37,249 nucleotides of DNA from Lachnospiraceae bacterium (GTDB lineage Bacteria > Bacillota > Clostridia > Lachnospirales > Lachnospiraceae): assembly GCA_015057375.1 (NCBI GenBank), contig SVEM01000017.1, forward strand, positions 1 through 37,249, read 5' to 3'. Position numbers and translations under genes: made by a program. Positions 1-8,550 of this stretch are shown here, piece by piece. Every line of letters starts with the position of its first letter. Within the stretch, counting starts at the first letter, position 1. The notes beneath the pieces are model-generated. The model was given only the letters and a program-made list of their open reading frames with translations. It did not search any database and was not told where the DNA came from.

Positions 1-134
1 AGCGAAAATCCTCCGGAAAATCCTCCAATGTCTGTCATAACTTCCGGTCTCATGGTCTGCTGTACGTGCTTCTTCATAAGCTCAACGGCTTTATATCCTG
101 CTTCGATATCAACGCCTGCGTTTTTGTAATCCAT
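1..134 (-). CDS. purM: PurM (AIR synthetase), N-terminal 44 codons only
   Basis: Phosphoribosylformylglycinamidine cyclo-ligase closes the imidazole ring of the purine precursor AIR using ATP, in the cytoplasm. Only the N-terminus is in the window; the gene runs off the left edge. The visible protein starts [20 protein letters not shown] and continues with KKHV and a Gly-rich GGFSGGF segment, which matches the typical PurM opening ([15 protein letters not shown] in Bacillus). The start is fixed by a GGAGGA ribosome binding site at 141-146, 6 nt upstream of the ATG. A promoter-like pair lies just upstream, so it may be transcribed separately from the helicase gene that precedes it. No other pur gene is visible here. 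Confidence 0.9.
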   Translation of the reverse strand, partial: MDYKNAGVDIEAGYKAVELMKKHVQQTMRPEVMTDIGGFSGGFS

Positions 135-178
135 AATTATTCCTCCACAATGTGTAATAAAATCCAACAATCCTAAAC

Positions 179-207
179 AGTATACCACAGTTTATGTTGC
201 AAAACAA
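179..207 (-). promoter_or_regulatory. Probable promoter for purM
   Basis: On the minus strand, TTGTTT (207-202) and TATACT (184-179) are separated by exactly 17 bp, a sigma-A type layout. It lies in the 78 bp gap between the helicase stop and the purM start. The -35 is only a partial match, so confidence is moderate. Confidence 0.5.
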
Positions 208-212
208 CACGG

Positions 213-1823
213 TTATTTGCTCTTTTTGTCTTTTGTACGTTCATTTCTGTTTTTGCGGGAATCAGACGAACCTGAAAACAGTTTATTGCCGTATGCATCC
301 CTGGCATTACGGTTACCACGGTTTCTGCTACGCTCGCCATGTCTGCGTTCACCATCTCTTCCGTCCCGGTTACCACGGCTTCTGTTCCTGTCGTCACGGC
401 TTCTGCTACGATCTCGTCCTCTGCCACGGTCTCCGCCTCTGTTTCGCATTTCTCTTTTTCTGCTCTTATACTCGTCACTGTCAAACCAGCTGTCATCAAG
501 CTGCATTTCCATAACTTCCTCGCCAAGCTGAAGTTTTAAAAGAGCTGCTGCAAGTTCTATGGCTGTGAAATCCTCTTCCTCAAGAGTATTTTCAACAAAT
601 CTTATAAGCGAGCGTGTATTCTGCTCCTCGATATAAGGGCGAACCTTTTTTAATATGTTATCCGCTTTTGCATGGTTTATATCAGAAGCGCTAGGAACAT
701 GACGCGGTTTAAGCTTCGTCTTGCATACATGTTCTATGTCACGGATTTTATATATTTCTTTTCCGACAACAAGTGTAAAGCTTCTTCCTGATTTGCCGGC
801 ACGTCCTGTTCGTCCGATTCTGTGAACATAATACTCTATGTCCTGTGGAACATCATAGTTAAATACCGCTTCGACATCATTTACGTCTATTCCTCTTGCG
901 GCCACATCGGTTGCAATAAGTATTTCAACAAATCCTTTTCTGAATCCGTTCATGATACGTTCACGTTCAGCCTGTGTCATATCACCGTGAAATCCTTCTG
1001 CAAAATATCCCCTGCCTTTAAGTGTCTCTGCAAGCTCAGCGGCTTTCTTCTTTGTATTACAGAATATAAGAGATCTTCCCGGATTGTAATAATCAAGGAG
1101 TCTTGATATAACTTCATCTTTATTTTTCTGCTTAACTTCATAATAGTACTGCTTAACCTGCGGAACTGTTATGTCTCCTACAGACAGACTTATTTTTACA
1201 GCGTCTTTTTTCTGATAAGTCTTTGTAATATTCAGTATTGCCTTTGGCATGGTTGCAGAAAACAGTCCTGTCTGATGCTCGTTAGGTATATCCGACAAAA
1301 TGGTTTCTATGTCCTCACGAAATCCCATGTTAAGCATCTCGTCAGCCTCATCAAGAACTATAATTCTTAGATTGTTAAGCTTAAGCGTATGTCTCCTCAT
1401 GTGGTCCATTACTCGTCCCGGAGTTCCGACTACTATCTGAACTCCGCCTTTAAGTGACCTTATCTGCTTAACTATATCCTGGCCTCCGTATATAGGCAGT
1501 ACCTTTATACCTTCCATATACTTTCCGAATTTTCTTATCTCTTCAGCCGCCTGTATGGCAAGCTCCCTTGTAGGACACAAGATAAGAGCCTGCAGACTCT
1601 TATCCTCAGGCTCTACCATCTCAAGTATAGGGATACCAAATGCAGCTGTTTTTCCTGTTCCGGTTCTTGCCTGTCCGATCAAATCCTTTCCCTGCATAAA
1701 TACAGGTATGGCCTGTGCCTGAATCGGAGTCATATTTTCAAATCCCATGTCAGACACTGCGCGAATTATACGTTCATCAAGCCCGGATTCCGCATAACTT
1801 ATCTCTTTTACTCTTTCTTCCAT
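213..1823 (-). CDS. cshA: DEAD-box RNA helicase, CshA/DeaD type
   Basis: An ATP-dependent RNA helicase of 536 residues, acting on structured mRNA or rRNA in the cytoplasm. The helicase motifs are in order: Q-motif region GFENMTPIQ (about 27-35), Walker A ARTGTGKT (52-59), PTREL (84-88), TPGR (134-137), DEAD (158-161), SAT (189-191) and HRIGRTGR (334-341). A segment near 420-445 with AAALLKLQLGEE resembles the DbpA/CshA RNA-binding region. From about residue 452 the tail is low-complexity Arg/Gly/Asp/Ser, expected to be disordered and RNA-binding. An AAGGA sits upstream of the ATG. It follows icd by 22 bp and is likely cotranscribed with it. The exact paralogue (CshA, DeaD or other) cannot be settled by eye. 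Its repetitive tail throws several spurious overlapping ORFs. Confidence 0.93.
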   Translation of the reverse strand: MEERVKEISYAESGLDERIIRAVSDMGFENMTPIQAQAIPVFMQGKDLIGQARTGTGKTAAFGIPILEMVEPEDKSLQALILCPTRELAIQAAEEIRKFGKYMEGIKVLPIYGGQDIVKQIRSLKGGVQIVVGTPGRVMDHMRRHTLKLNNLRIIVLDEADEMLNMGFREDIETILSDIPNEHQTGLFSATMPKAILNITKTYQKKDAVKISLSVGDITVPQVKQYYYEVKQKNKDEVISRLLDYYNPGRSLIFCNTKKKAAELAETLKGRGYFAEGFHGDMTQAERERIMNGFRKGFVEILIATDVAARGIDVNDVEAVFNYDVPQDIEYYVHRIGRTGRAGKSGRSFTLVVGKEIYKIRDIEHVCKTKLKPRHVPSASDINHAKADNILKKVRPYIEEQNTRSLIRFVENTLEEEDFTAIELAAALLKLQLGEEVMEMQLDDSWFDSDEYKSRKREMRNRGGDRGRGRDRSRSRDDRNRSRGNRDGRDGERRHGERSRNRGNRNARDAYGNKLFSGSSDSRKNRNERTKDKKSK

Positions 1824-1845
1824 TATTATTAAATATCCTTCTTAA

Positions 1846-3009
1846 TTATAACTTTTCAATTGTTTCCATAATGTAATCCGCGAACTGCTCTCCTGTAGCT
1901 CCTGTATCACGGCCGGTCATAACAAGCTTCTTCTCTGTAATTGTACAGATATCAAGCGCCTTATAAAGCTTATCTGACTCCTCAATGTAACCGATGTGGT
2001 TAAGAAGCATTGCACCTGCACGGATAACACTGCAAGGATCTGCATACATTGCACGGCCTTCTTTCACCATTCTTGGTGCTGAACCGTGAATAGCTTCGAA
2101 CATAGCATATTTTTTACCGATATTAGCACTTCCTGCAGTACCCACACCACCCTGAAGCTCTGCTGCCTCATCTGTAATGATGTCACCATAAAGGTTTGGA
2201 AGTACAACAACTTCAAAGTCTCTTCTTCTCATATCGTCAAGAAGCTTTGCAGTCATTATATCTATGTACCAGTCATCAGCTGATATCTCAGGATATTCCT
2301 CAGCGATCTTATAGAATGTGTCAAGGAACTTTCCGTCTGTTGTCTTTATGATATTAGCTTTTGTTACAGCTGTAACTCTCTTCTTGTTATTTGCTTTTGC
2401 AAACTCAAATGCCGCACGGATGATACGGTCACAACCCTGTGAAGTAGCGATTGTAAAGTCGATTCCAAGGTCATCTGTTACATTTACACCTTCTTTTCCT
2501 GCCGCATAACCACCTTCGGTGTTCTCACGGTAGAATGTCCAGTCTATTGAAAGCTCAGGTATTCTTACAGGTCTTACATTTGCAAAAAGATCAAGAGCCT
2601 TTCTCATTGCTACGTTTGCTGACTCAACATTTGGCCACTCGTCACCTTTTCTTGGTGTTGTTGTAGGTCCTTTAAGAATAACGTCACAGCTCTTAAGTTC
2701 AGTAAGAACGTCTGCAGGAATCGCAGCCATCTCAGCCGCACGTCTTTCTATTGTAAGTCCGTCTATAACCTTAAACTCAATCTTTCCTTTTTCAACATCT
2801 TCTTTAAGAAGATACTCTAAAACTCTCTGTGCCTGTGCAGTAATTGCAGGTCCGATTCCGTCACCACCACATACACCGATCACAATCTTATCAAGTGACT
2901 TATAATCTACAAAATCACCCTGTGCCTTCATCTCTTCAACTCTTGCAAGCTGCTTCTTAAGAAGCTCACCAAACTTTTCCTGTGCCTTAAGAATCTCATT
3001 TTCATACAT
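1846..3009 (-). CDS. icd: Isocitrate dehydrogenase (isocitrate/isopropylmalate dehydrogenase family)
   Basis: Oxidatively decarboxylates isocitrate to 2-oxoglutarate, supplying glutamate synthesis in an anaerobe; 387 residues. The substrate loop reads SANVAMRKALDLFANVRPVR, matching the S-x-N-V-A-x-R arrangement of isocitrate rather than isopropylmalate enzymes. FYRENTEGGYAAG carries the Arg and Tyr of the family, and metal-binding Asp residues are in NLYGDIITDEAAEL. The cofactor loop HGSAPRMVKEGR has R-M where E. coli NADP enzyme has K-Y and NAD enzymes usually have D-I, so cofactor choice is unclear. The start is set by AGGAGG before the ATG. It lies 22 bp downstream of ung and upstream of the helicase; no citrate synthase or aconitase is in the window. 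Confidence 0.88.
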   Translation of the reverse strand: MYENEILKAQEKFGELLKKQLARVEEMKAQGDFVDYKSLDKIVIGVCGGDGIGPAITAQAQRVLEYLLKEDVEKGKIEFKVIDGLTIERRAAEMAAIPADVLTELKSCDVILKGPTTTPRKGDEWPNVESANVAMRKALDLFANVRPVRIPELSIDWTFYRENTEGGYAAGKEGVNVTDDLGIDFTIATSQGCDRIIRAAFEFAKANNKKRVTAVTKANIIKTTDGKFLDTFYKIAEEYPEISADDWYIDIMTAKLLDDMRRRDFEVVVLPNLYGDIITDEAAELQGGVGTAGSANIGKKYAMFEAIHGSAPRMVKEGRAMYADPCSVIRAGAMLLNHIGYIEESDKLYKALDICTITEKKLVMTGRDTGATGEQFADYIMETIEKL

Positions 3010-3031
3010 AATAAAATTTCCTCCTGATTAT

Positions 3032-3700
3032 TTAATCTATCTGCCAGTCAATAGGCTCAAGCCCATGTTCTGTCAAAAATTCATTTGCTTTACTGAAATG
3101 CTTACATCCGAAAAATCCGTTATATGCCGAAAGCGGACTCGGATGCGGTGCCGTAAGCACCAAATGCTTAGGGTTATTAAGCATAGCCTCTTTCATTCTT
3201 GCCGGACGCCCCCAGAGCATATATACAATAGGTCTGTCCTGTGCATTTACGGCATTTATAGCCGCATCGGTAAACTGTTCCCAGCCGATTCCCTTGTGAG
3301 AATTAGCCGCGCCGCTTCTCACCGTAAGAACGGTGTTAAGAAGAAGCACACCCTGGTCTGCCCATTTTTTCAGGTAACCGTGTGTTGGTATAGTACAACC
3401 AAGATCAGATTTTAATTCTTTATATATATTAACAAGTGATGGTGGCACCGAAACGCCTTCCTTTACTGAAAAGCACAGTCCATGTGCCTGCATCGGTCCA
3501 TGATACGGATCCTGCCCAAGTATCACTACTTTTACTTTACTAAGCGGTGTAAAATGAAATGCATTGAATATATCGTCTGCAGGAGGATATATCACATTTT
3601 TTGAATATTCTTCCTTTACAGTTTTATATAATGATGCATAATAAGGTTTCGCAAATTCCTGATTAAGACCCTCAAGCCAGTCATTTGTTATTGCTCCCAT
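3032..3700 (-). CDS. ung: Uracil-DNA glycosylase, family 1
   Basis: Removes uracil from DNA to start base-excision repair; 222 residues, the normal length for the family. The water-activating motif GQDPYH is near residue 61-66 and the uracil-binding loop HPSPLSA near 186-192. An internal LLLNTVLTV segment with the conserved Asn is also present. The gene starts 12 bp after the hisF stop, with AAGGA close to the ATG, so it is probably translated from the same message as hisH and hisF. No truncation or odd composition is seen. Confidence 0.96.
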   Translation of the reverse strand: MGAITNDWLEGLNQEFAKPYYASLYKTVKEEYSKNVIYPPADDIFNAFHFTPLSKVKVVILGQDPYHGPMQAHGLCFSVKEGVSVPPSLVNIYKELKSDLGCTIPTHGYLKKWADQGVLLLNTVLTVRSGAANSHKGIGWEQFTDAAINAVNAQDRPIVYMLWGRPARMKEAMLNNPKHLVLTAPHPSPLSAYNGFFGCKHFSKANEFLTEHGLEPIDWQID

Positions 3701-3712
3701 TGTCCTTCACCT

Positions 3713-4474
3713 TCACATTCTGACACTTACTCCGTTGTCACGAAGATATTTCTTAAGCTCCATAATCTCAAGTTCTTTATAATGAAATAAAGATGCTGCA
3801 AGTACTGCATCTGCCTTTCCCTCTTCAATCGCCTCAAGAAAATGCTCACATTTTCCGGCTCCGCCTGATGCAATAACCGGCACCGATACATTGTCAGATA
3901 CAAGTCTTGTAAGACTGATATCATAACCGTCCTTGGTTCCGTCACAGTCCATGCTTGTAAGAAGTATCTCTCCGGCCCCAAGCTCGCAGGCTTTCATGGC
4001 CCATTCCACGGCATCGATTCCCATGTCAACTCTTCCGCCGTTTTTGTAAATGTTCCAGCCGCTTCCGTCTGCACGCCTCTTGGCATCAATTGCTACAACC
4101 ACGCACTGACTTCCAAACTTTAAAGCCGCCTCTGATATAAGCTCCGGATTAAGTATGGCAGCTGTATTTACTGCTATCTTATCCGCACCCTCTCTTAATA
4201 TCATCTTAAAATCATCTACTGTCCTTATGCCGCCGCCTACCGTAAATGGTATAAATACAGTTTCGGCAACTCTTCTTACCATATCAAGTTTTATTGCCCT
4301 TGCATCGCTTGACGCAGTTATATCAAGGAAAACCAGTTCGTCAGCTCCGCACTCTCCATAAGCCTTACCGACCTCCACCGGATCTCCTGCATCTCTCAAA
4401 TCAACAAAATTAATTCCCTTTACAACTCGTCCTTCATTTACATCAAGACACGGAATAACTCTTTTAGTAAACAT
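3713..4474 (-). CDS. hisF: Imidazole glycerol phosphate synthase, cyclase subunit HisF
   Basis: The cyclase subunit of IGP synthase joins PRFAR and ammonia to give imidazole glycerol phosphate and AICAR in histidine synthesis. This is a TIM barrel of 253 residues. The N-terminus [12 protein letters not shown] carries the catalytic Asp (about residue 11), [14 protein letters not shown] is the first phosphate-side strand, and the second catalytic Asp lies in [13 protein letters not shown] longer open frame continues upstream to 4555, but the family N-terminus and an AGGAG site just before this ATG choose 4474. It follows hisH by 11 bp, so the two heterodimer partners are coupled. No other his gene is nearby. 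Confidence 0.95.
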   Translation of the reverse strand: MFTKRVIPCLDVNEGRVVKGINFVDLRDAGDPVEVGKAYGECGADELVFLDITASSDARAIKLDMVRRVAETVFIPFTVGGGIRTVDDFKMILREGADKIAVNTAAILNPELISEAALKFGSQCVVVAIDAKRRADGSGWNIYKNGGRVDMGIDAVEWAMKACELGAGEILLTSMDCDGTKDGYDISLTRLVSDNVSVPVIASGGAGKCEHFLEAIEEGKADAVLAASLFHYKELEIMELKKYLRDNGVSVRM

Positions 4475-4485
4475 AAAATCTGCTC

Positions 4486-5091
4486 CTATAGCGTAACAAA
4501 ATTCTTCAGAATCGCCAGCCCTACATCTCCGCTTTTTTCCGGATGGAACTGACATGCAAATATATTATCCTTCTCAACGGCCGCATGTATGTGTGTCACA
4601 TAATCGGTTTCTGCTGCAACAATACCGGAATCTTTTGCCGCAAGATAATATGAATGAACAAAATATACATATGCTCCCTCAGGAATCCCTGCAAACAGTC
4701 TTGATTCTTTTGGAAAATGAAGTGAATTCCATCCCATGTGCGGAATCTTATGTACACCGTCGTTAGGAATTGCACATATGTCACCTTCAAGTATTGATAA
4801 TCCCGGCACACCTTTTGACTCATCGCTTCTGTCAAACATCAGCTGAAGTCCGAGACATATACCCAAAAACGGTTTTCCTGACTGTGCAGTCTCTCTGAGC
4901 ACATCCGTAAGTTCATATGAATTAAGCTTATCCATGCAGTCTCCGAATGCACCCACGCCCGGAAGAATAACCTTATCAGCCTTAAGTATTGTATCTGCAT
5001 CTCTTGTAACCACAGGTTTTTCGCCTATGTATTCAAGAGCTTTCTTAACGCTCATCAGATTTCCTGCATCGTAATCAACAATAGCTATCAT
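4486..5091 (-). CDS. hisH: Imidazole glycerol phosphate synthase, glutamine amidotransferase subunit HisH
   Basis: Hydrolyses glutamine and channels ammonia to HisF. It has 201 residues, standard length. The class I glutaminase nucleophile lies in [12 protein letters not shown] (Cys near 79), and the His-Glu of the triad in [10 protein letters not shown] near residues 182-187. The N-terminus [18 protein letters not shown] is typical. AAAGGA precedes the ATG. It lies 45 bp after the histidine kinase stop and 11 bp before hisF. I saw no clear promoter in the 45 bp gap, so it may be read from the upstream two-component transcript. Confidence 0.95.
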   Translation of the reverse strand: MIAIVDYDAGNLMSVKKALEYIGEKPVVTRDADTILKADKVILPGVGAFGDCMDKLNSYELTDVLRETAQSGKPFLGICLGLQLMFDRSDESKGVPGLSILEGDICAIPNDGVHKIPHMGWNSLHFPKESRLFAGIPEGAYVYFVHSYYLAAKDSGIVAAETDYVTHIHAAVEKDNIFACQFHPEKSGDVGLAILKNFVTL

Positions 5092-5136
5092 GTCCGTATC
5101 CTTTCAAAATCATATCCGCTACACAGTTTATCACAC

Positions 5137-6675
5137 TTAATTTGCCGAATCAAGTTCAAACCAGAACTCAACTCCATCATCATTATTTATTACTCCGCAC
5201 TCATGATTAAATGATTTCATAATTGCCTTTACAATGGAAAGTCCTATTCCGTTTCCGCCGTACTCTCTGGTTCTTGCTTTATCGACTTTATAAAACTTGA
5301 TCCATATCTTTTCAAGCTCATCCTCAGGAATCTGACTTCCGGTATTTGCAACACTGATTCTTACATAACCGTCATATTTTTTAGTAAATATTCTTATTAC
5401 GTTTGCACCACTCACATGATTAAGAGCATTACTTACATAATTCGTAAGGACCTCTTCTATGAGGTATTCATCTGCCCAAACATAAACCGGTGACGGCTCA
5501 TACATTACAAGCTCTGCGCCTTTTTGTTTAAATAATATGTCTGAAGACGCAACCACTGATTTTATAACTTCTACTATGTCAAATCTATCCATGTTAGGCT
5601 TATCCACACCGAATTCCAGTTGGTTAAGATCAAGAAGTCTTCTTACCATACGGTTCATTTTCTGCGCTTCGTCCATAATAACATCGCAATAAAACTTCCT
5701 GTCCGCAGGATCATCTATAACATTGTCAGAAAGTCCTTCGGCATATCCCTGAATAAGCGCAATCGGAGTCTTAAGCTCATGCGATACATTTGAAAGAAAC
5801 TCCTGTCTCATTTCATCTATCTGCATTTTTTCTTCTATGTCTGATTGAAGTTCTATGTTGGCAAGCTTCAGTTCGGATATTGTCTGCTCAAGCTGCATTG
5901 ACAGCATATTCATACTTGTTCCGAGTTTCCCTATCTCATCATTAGTAGCCACATTATATTTTGCATCAAAATCAAGATGTGACATTCTGTCTGCAATATT
6001 CGAAAGCTCAAGTATCGGCTGTGTAAACTTTCTTCCGACATAAAATATGACACCGGCTCCTATAATTATTGTTATGACACCAATATACATCATAAAATCT
6101 TTGGAAATCATAACACTTTCTCTTATATTCTGATAGTTCGCTCTAAGAAATACAAATGTAGACTTGTCAAGACGCCCAAACAACTCAAGATATTTAGATT
6201 CGATTCTGTTATCGTATACACGATACATCTGATAATCATCTGTTTCGGATACAGGCACATAATCCCTGCTAAGATGTCTTACACCATAATAATCATTCAC
6301 ATAATTTACAAGCTGTTCTTCAACAATTTTAAATGAAACACTTTTAACATCAACGTTCGGATATGCAAAGTTATAATACGTAAGAAAACCATCATTAGAA
6401 ACAGAAAAAACATAGATCATTACACCGTTATTGGCACTTAATCGTTCAAGATAAGAATAGATATCAGGATTCGTTCTTATGGATTCCAAATCATAATCTT
6501 CCTGCAGCAACTCAACCTGATTGTATATATCTCCCAAGACTAATTTCTTCTTGAAGGAATAATAACCTTCAAGAAGAAACATATTCATGCATATATTAAG
6601 CAAAACAAATATTATTATAATTGATGTAAGAATCAATATAAGTCTTGTTCGGATAGAATTTTTCAAACCATTCAC
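5137..6675 (-). CDS. Membrane sensor histidine kinase (HAMP, HisKA, HATPase)
   Basis: A 512-residue sensor kinase that should phosphorylate the response regulator encoded immediately before it; the two overlap by 4 bp. Order: membrane segment about 11-35, extracytoplasmic sensor region about 36-190, second membrane segment about 196-214, HAMP-like linker to about 270, a coiled coil, then the H-box FLSNVSHELKTP with His299. The ATPase part has the N-box around Asn416 and G2 loop GGNGIGLS (473-480). The G1 box reads VANTGSQIP, with Asn444 where Asp is classic, a variant seen in many clostridial kinases. The sensor region shows no domain I recognise. The signal is unknown; neighbours (an exported FKBP-type isomerase upstream) suggest the envelope. 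Confidence 0.93.
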   Translation of the reverse strand: MNGLKNSIRTRLILILTSIIIIFVLLNICMNMFLLEGYYSFKKKLVLGDIYNQVELLQEDYDLESIRTNPDIYSYLERLSANNGVMIYVFSVSNDGFLTYYNFAYPNVDVKSVSFKIVEEQLVNYVNDYYGVRHLSRDYVPVSETDDYQMYRVYDNRIESKYLELFGRLDKSTFVFLRANYQNIRESVMISKDFMMYIGVITIIIGAGVIFYVGRKFTQPILELSNIADRMSHLDFDAKYNVATNDEIGKLGTSMNMLSMQLEQTISELKLANIELQSDIEEKMQIDEMRQEFLSNVSHELKTPIALIQGYAEGLSDNVIDDPADRKFYCDVIMDEAQKMNRMVRRLLDLNQLEFGVDKPNMDRFDIVEVIKSVVASSDILFKQKGAELVMYEPSPVYVWADEYLIEEVLTNYVSNALNHVSGANVIRIFTKKYDGYVRISVANTGSQIPEDELEKIWIKFYKVDKARTREYGGNGIGLSIVKAIMKSFNHECGVINNDDGVEFWFELDSAN

Positions 6676-7352
6676 TCCTGATCTTCCTCAAATTTGTATC
6701 CCATACCCCAGATTGTTTTGATACAATTTCCTTTATCACCCATTTTACTTCTCAGTTTTTTAACATGTGTATCAATAGTTCTCGCATCACCATAATAGTC
6801 ATAATTCCATACATTGTTAAGAATCTTCTCTCTTGATAATGCAATGCCTTTATTGTCTATAAAGTATGATAAAAGCTCAAACTCCTTAAAACTTAATGCA
6901 ATTGTTTCACCGTCTATTATGACTTCATGAGCAGATTTATCAATCTTTATGCCATTTACCTCTACCGTCTCATCAAGTCCAAGACCCGATCGTCTGAGTA
7001 TGGCATCAACTCTTGCTACGAGCACTTTCGGAGAAAATGGTTTTGAAATATACTCATCCACTCCGAGCTCAAATCCCATAAGCTCGTCTTTCTCGCTTGT
7101 CTTTGCAGTCAGCATAACTATAGGTACTTTGGAGTAATTACGGATTTCTCTGCATACTTCCCAACCATCCATTTTTGGCATCATGATGTCAAGTATAATA
7201 AGGTCGATATTTTTTTCAGAGAAAAATATGTCAACCGCCTCTTCACCATCAGCAGCTTCGAGAACAACATAATCTTTTTTCACAAGGAAATCACGCACAA
7301 GTTTTCTCATTCTCTGTTCGTCATCAACGACAAGAATTTTAACTACATCCAT
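6672..7352 (-). CDS. OmpR/PhoB-family response regulator
   Basis: A 226-residue DNA-binding response regulator paired with the histidine kinase that follows. The receiver domain has the acidic pair D10-D11, phospho-acceptor Asp55 in LIILDIMMPKMDGW, Thr82 and Lys104 in YISKPFSP. The C-terminal winged helix (about 130-224) contains the RTIDTHVKKLRSKMG recognition region. It lies 21 bp downstream of the membrane-anchored isomerase and overlaps the kinase by 4 bp, consistent with one transcript. Targets are unknown. Confidence 0.95.
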   Translation of the reverse strand: MDVVKILVVDDEQRMRKLVRDFLVKKDYVVLEAADGEEAVDIFFSEKNIDLIILDIMMPKMDGWEVCREIRNYSKVPIVMLTAKTSEKDELMGFELGVDEYISKPFSPKVLVARVDAILRRSGLGLDETVEVNGIKIDKSAHEVIIDGETIALSFKEFELLSYFIDNKGIALSREKILNNVWNYDYYGDARTIDTHVKKLRSKMGDKGNCIKTIWGMGYKFEEDQE

Positions 7353-7373
7353 GCTATACCTCCAATACTACTA

Positions 7374-8468
7374 TTACTCCTCAAGGCCACTTACTACAGC
7401 TGTAGATGCTATATATTCCTTAACATATTCAAGGAACATTCCATCCCTTGGATTAACATCGTAGTTGCTTAAGAAGTCTTCTTCTATATCTTCAAATTCC
7501 ATTTTTTCAGCTTCGCCTTCTTCGTATTCCATATACTCAACGAGAAGCTTTTTATAGGTCTCGTCATTCATAACGATACCCTCTTTTGCAGCAACTGTTT
7601 TTGCAATCATTTTCTCTGCTGCAGTATCTTTTGCCACATCTTTAATATCATCCTCAGTCATTCCGAACTGTGCAAGGAGCTCTTCCTTGGTCATTCCTGA
7701 AAAGTCTGCAAAACTCTCATAGCTTTTGTTTGTTTCATCAATGGCTGCCTTAAGCTCTCCCTTGTGATACTTCTTAATATCTGTATTTTCAATTACCTCA
7801 TACCATACATTCTCTGTTATGCTTTCTACATTGTCATTATACAGAGACCTCTTAAGATAATCGTTAAATTCTGCCGCACTGGTACATTCACCTTCTGAAT
7901 ATTCCGTTACGAATTCATCTGTAATCTCAGGAGGAATTGCTTCTCCGCAAACATAATTAAGGGTTACCGTAAATGTAACTGTCTGTCCGTCAAGCACATC
8001 TCCCGTATAATCTTCCGGTACATTTACAACGATTTCCTTTGTTTCACCCTTACTCATACCAACTATCTCTGTATCAAACTCAGGGAAATAGTCTTCATCA
8101 CCAAGTGTAATAAACTCTGATTCAGCATTCCAGTCTTCATTAATTGTTCCGTCAGGCATCTTGCATATCATGTCAACATTTACATAATCAGCTTCTGCTG
8201 CAGGTCCCGGAAGCTGTTCATAAGATTCTGATTCTTCAAGAATATAATCCAGTTCCTCCTGAACATCTGCATCACTGACTGACACATCTAATTCAATTCC
8301 CTTGTATTCGCCAAGTGTAATATATTTTGCTTTCTCATAATCATGTGCAACACCCGGTTCCGGATTCTTACCGCCGCTGAGAACAATTATTAATACAAAT
8401 ACTACTATTGCAACAACTGCCGCCACTACGGATGTTATTATTATTTCTTTTTTCCCGAAATTCTTCAT
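7374..8468 (-). CDS. Membrane-anchored trigger-factor-like FKBP peptidyl-prolyl isomerase
   Basis: 364 residues. One N-terminal membrane segment (about 9-31) has Lys on the inside, and the bulk is acidic and probably outside. Residues about 45-80 resemble the segment preceding the isomerase domain of trigger factor; 85-175 form an FKBP-like domain (EFDTEIVGMSKGE, then DYTGDVLDGQTVTFTVTL); 190-364 are helical and resemble the trigger factor C-terminal chaperone domain. The ribosome-binding domain of cytosolic trigger factor is absent. I infer an envelope chaperone/isomerase for secreted proteins. GGAGG precedes the start, and a promoter-like pair lies 40-70 bp upstream. It leads the response regulator and kinase, so the signalling pair may sense or serve envelope protein folding. 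Confidence 0.82.
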   Translation of the reverse strand: MKNFGKKEIIITSVVAAVVAIVVFVLIIVLSGGKNPEPGVAHDYEKAKYITLGEYKGIELDVSVSDADVQEELDYILEESESYEQLPGPAAEADYVNVDMICKMPDGTINEDWNAESEFITLGDEDYFPEFDTEIVGMSKGETKEIVVNVPEDYTGDVLDGQTVTFTVTLNYVCGEAIPPEITDEFVTEYSEGECTSAAEFNDYLKRSLYNDNVESITENVWYEVIENTDIKKYHKGELKAAIDETNKSYESFADFSGMTKEELLAQFGMTEDDIKDVAKDTAAEKMIAKTVAAKEGIVMNDETYKKLLVEYMEYEEGEAEKMEFEDIEEDFLSNYDVNPRDGMFLEYVKEYIASTAVVSGLEE

Positions 8469-8507
8469 ACTGTAATTCCTCCAAGATCATTAGTTAATAT
8501 TAAGAAT

Positions 8508-8537
8508 ACTATAAAATTGTGTACAAAAAAAGTACAA
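8508..8537 (-). promoter_or_regulatory. Probable promoter for the FKBP/two-component operon
   Basis: On the minus strand TTGTAC (8537-8532) and TATAGT (8513-8508) are 18 bp apart. The -35 hexamer is part of a short inverted repeat GTAC-A7-GTAC on the plus strand (8521-8535), which could be an operator. Moderate confidence because the -35 is imperfect. Confidence 0.45.
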
Positions 8538-8550
8538 ATTACTTCTTTTC

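Noticed and set aside
194-539. Several ORFs overlapping the helicase C-terminus
   Set aside because: They are frame shadows of the Arg/Gly/Asp-rich repetitive tail.
4475-4555. N-terminal extension of HisF to 4555
   Set aside because: It overlaps the hisH coding end; the family N-terminus and the AGGAG site place the start at 4474.
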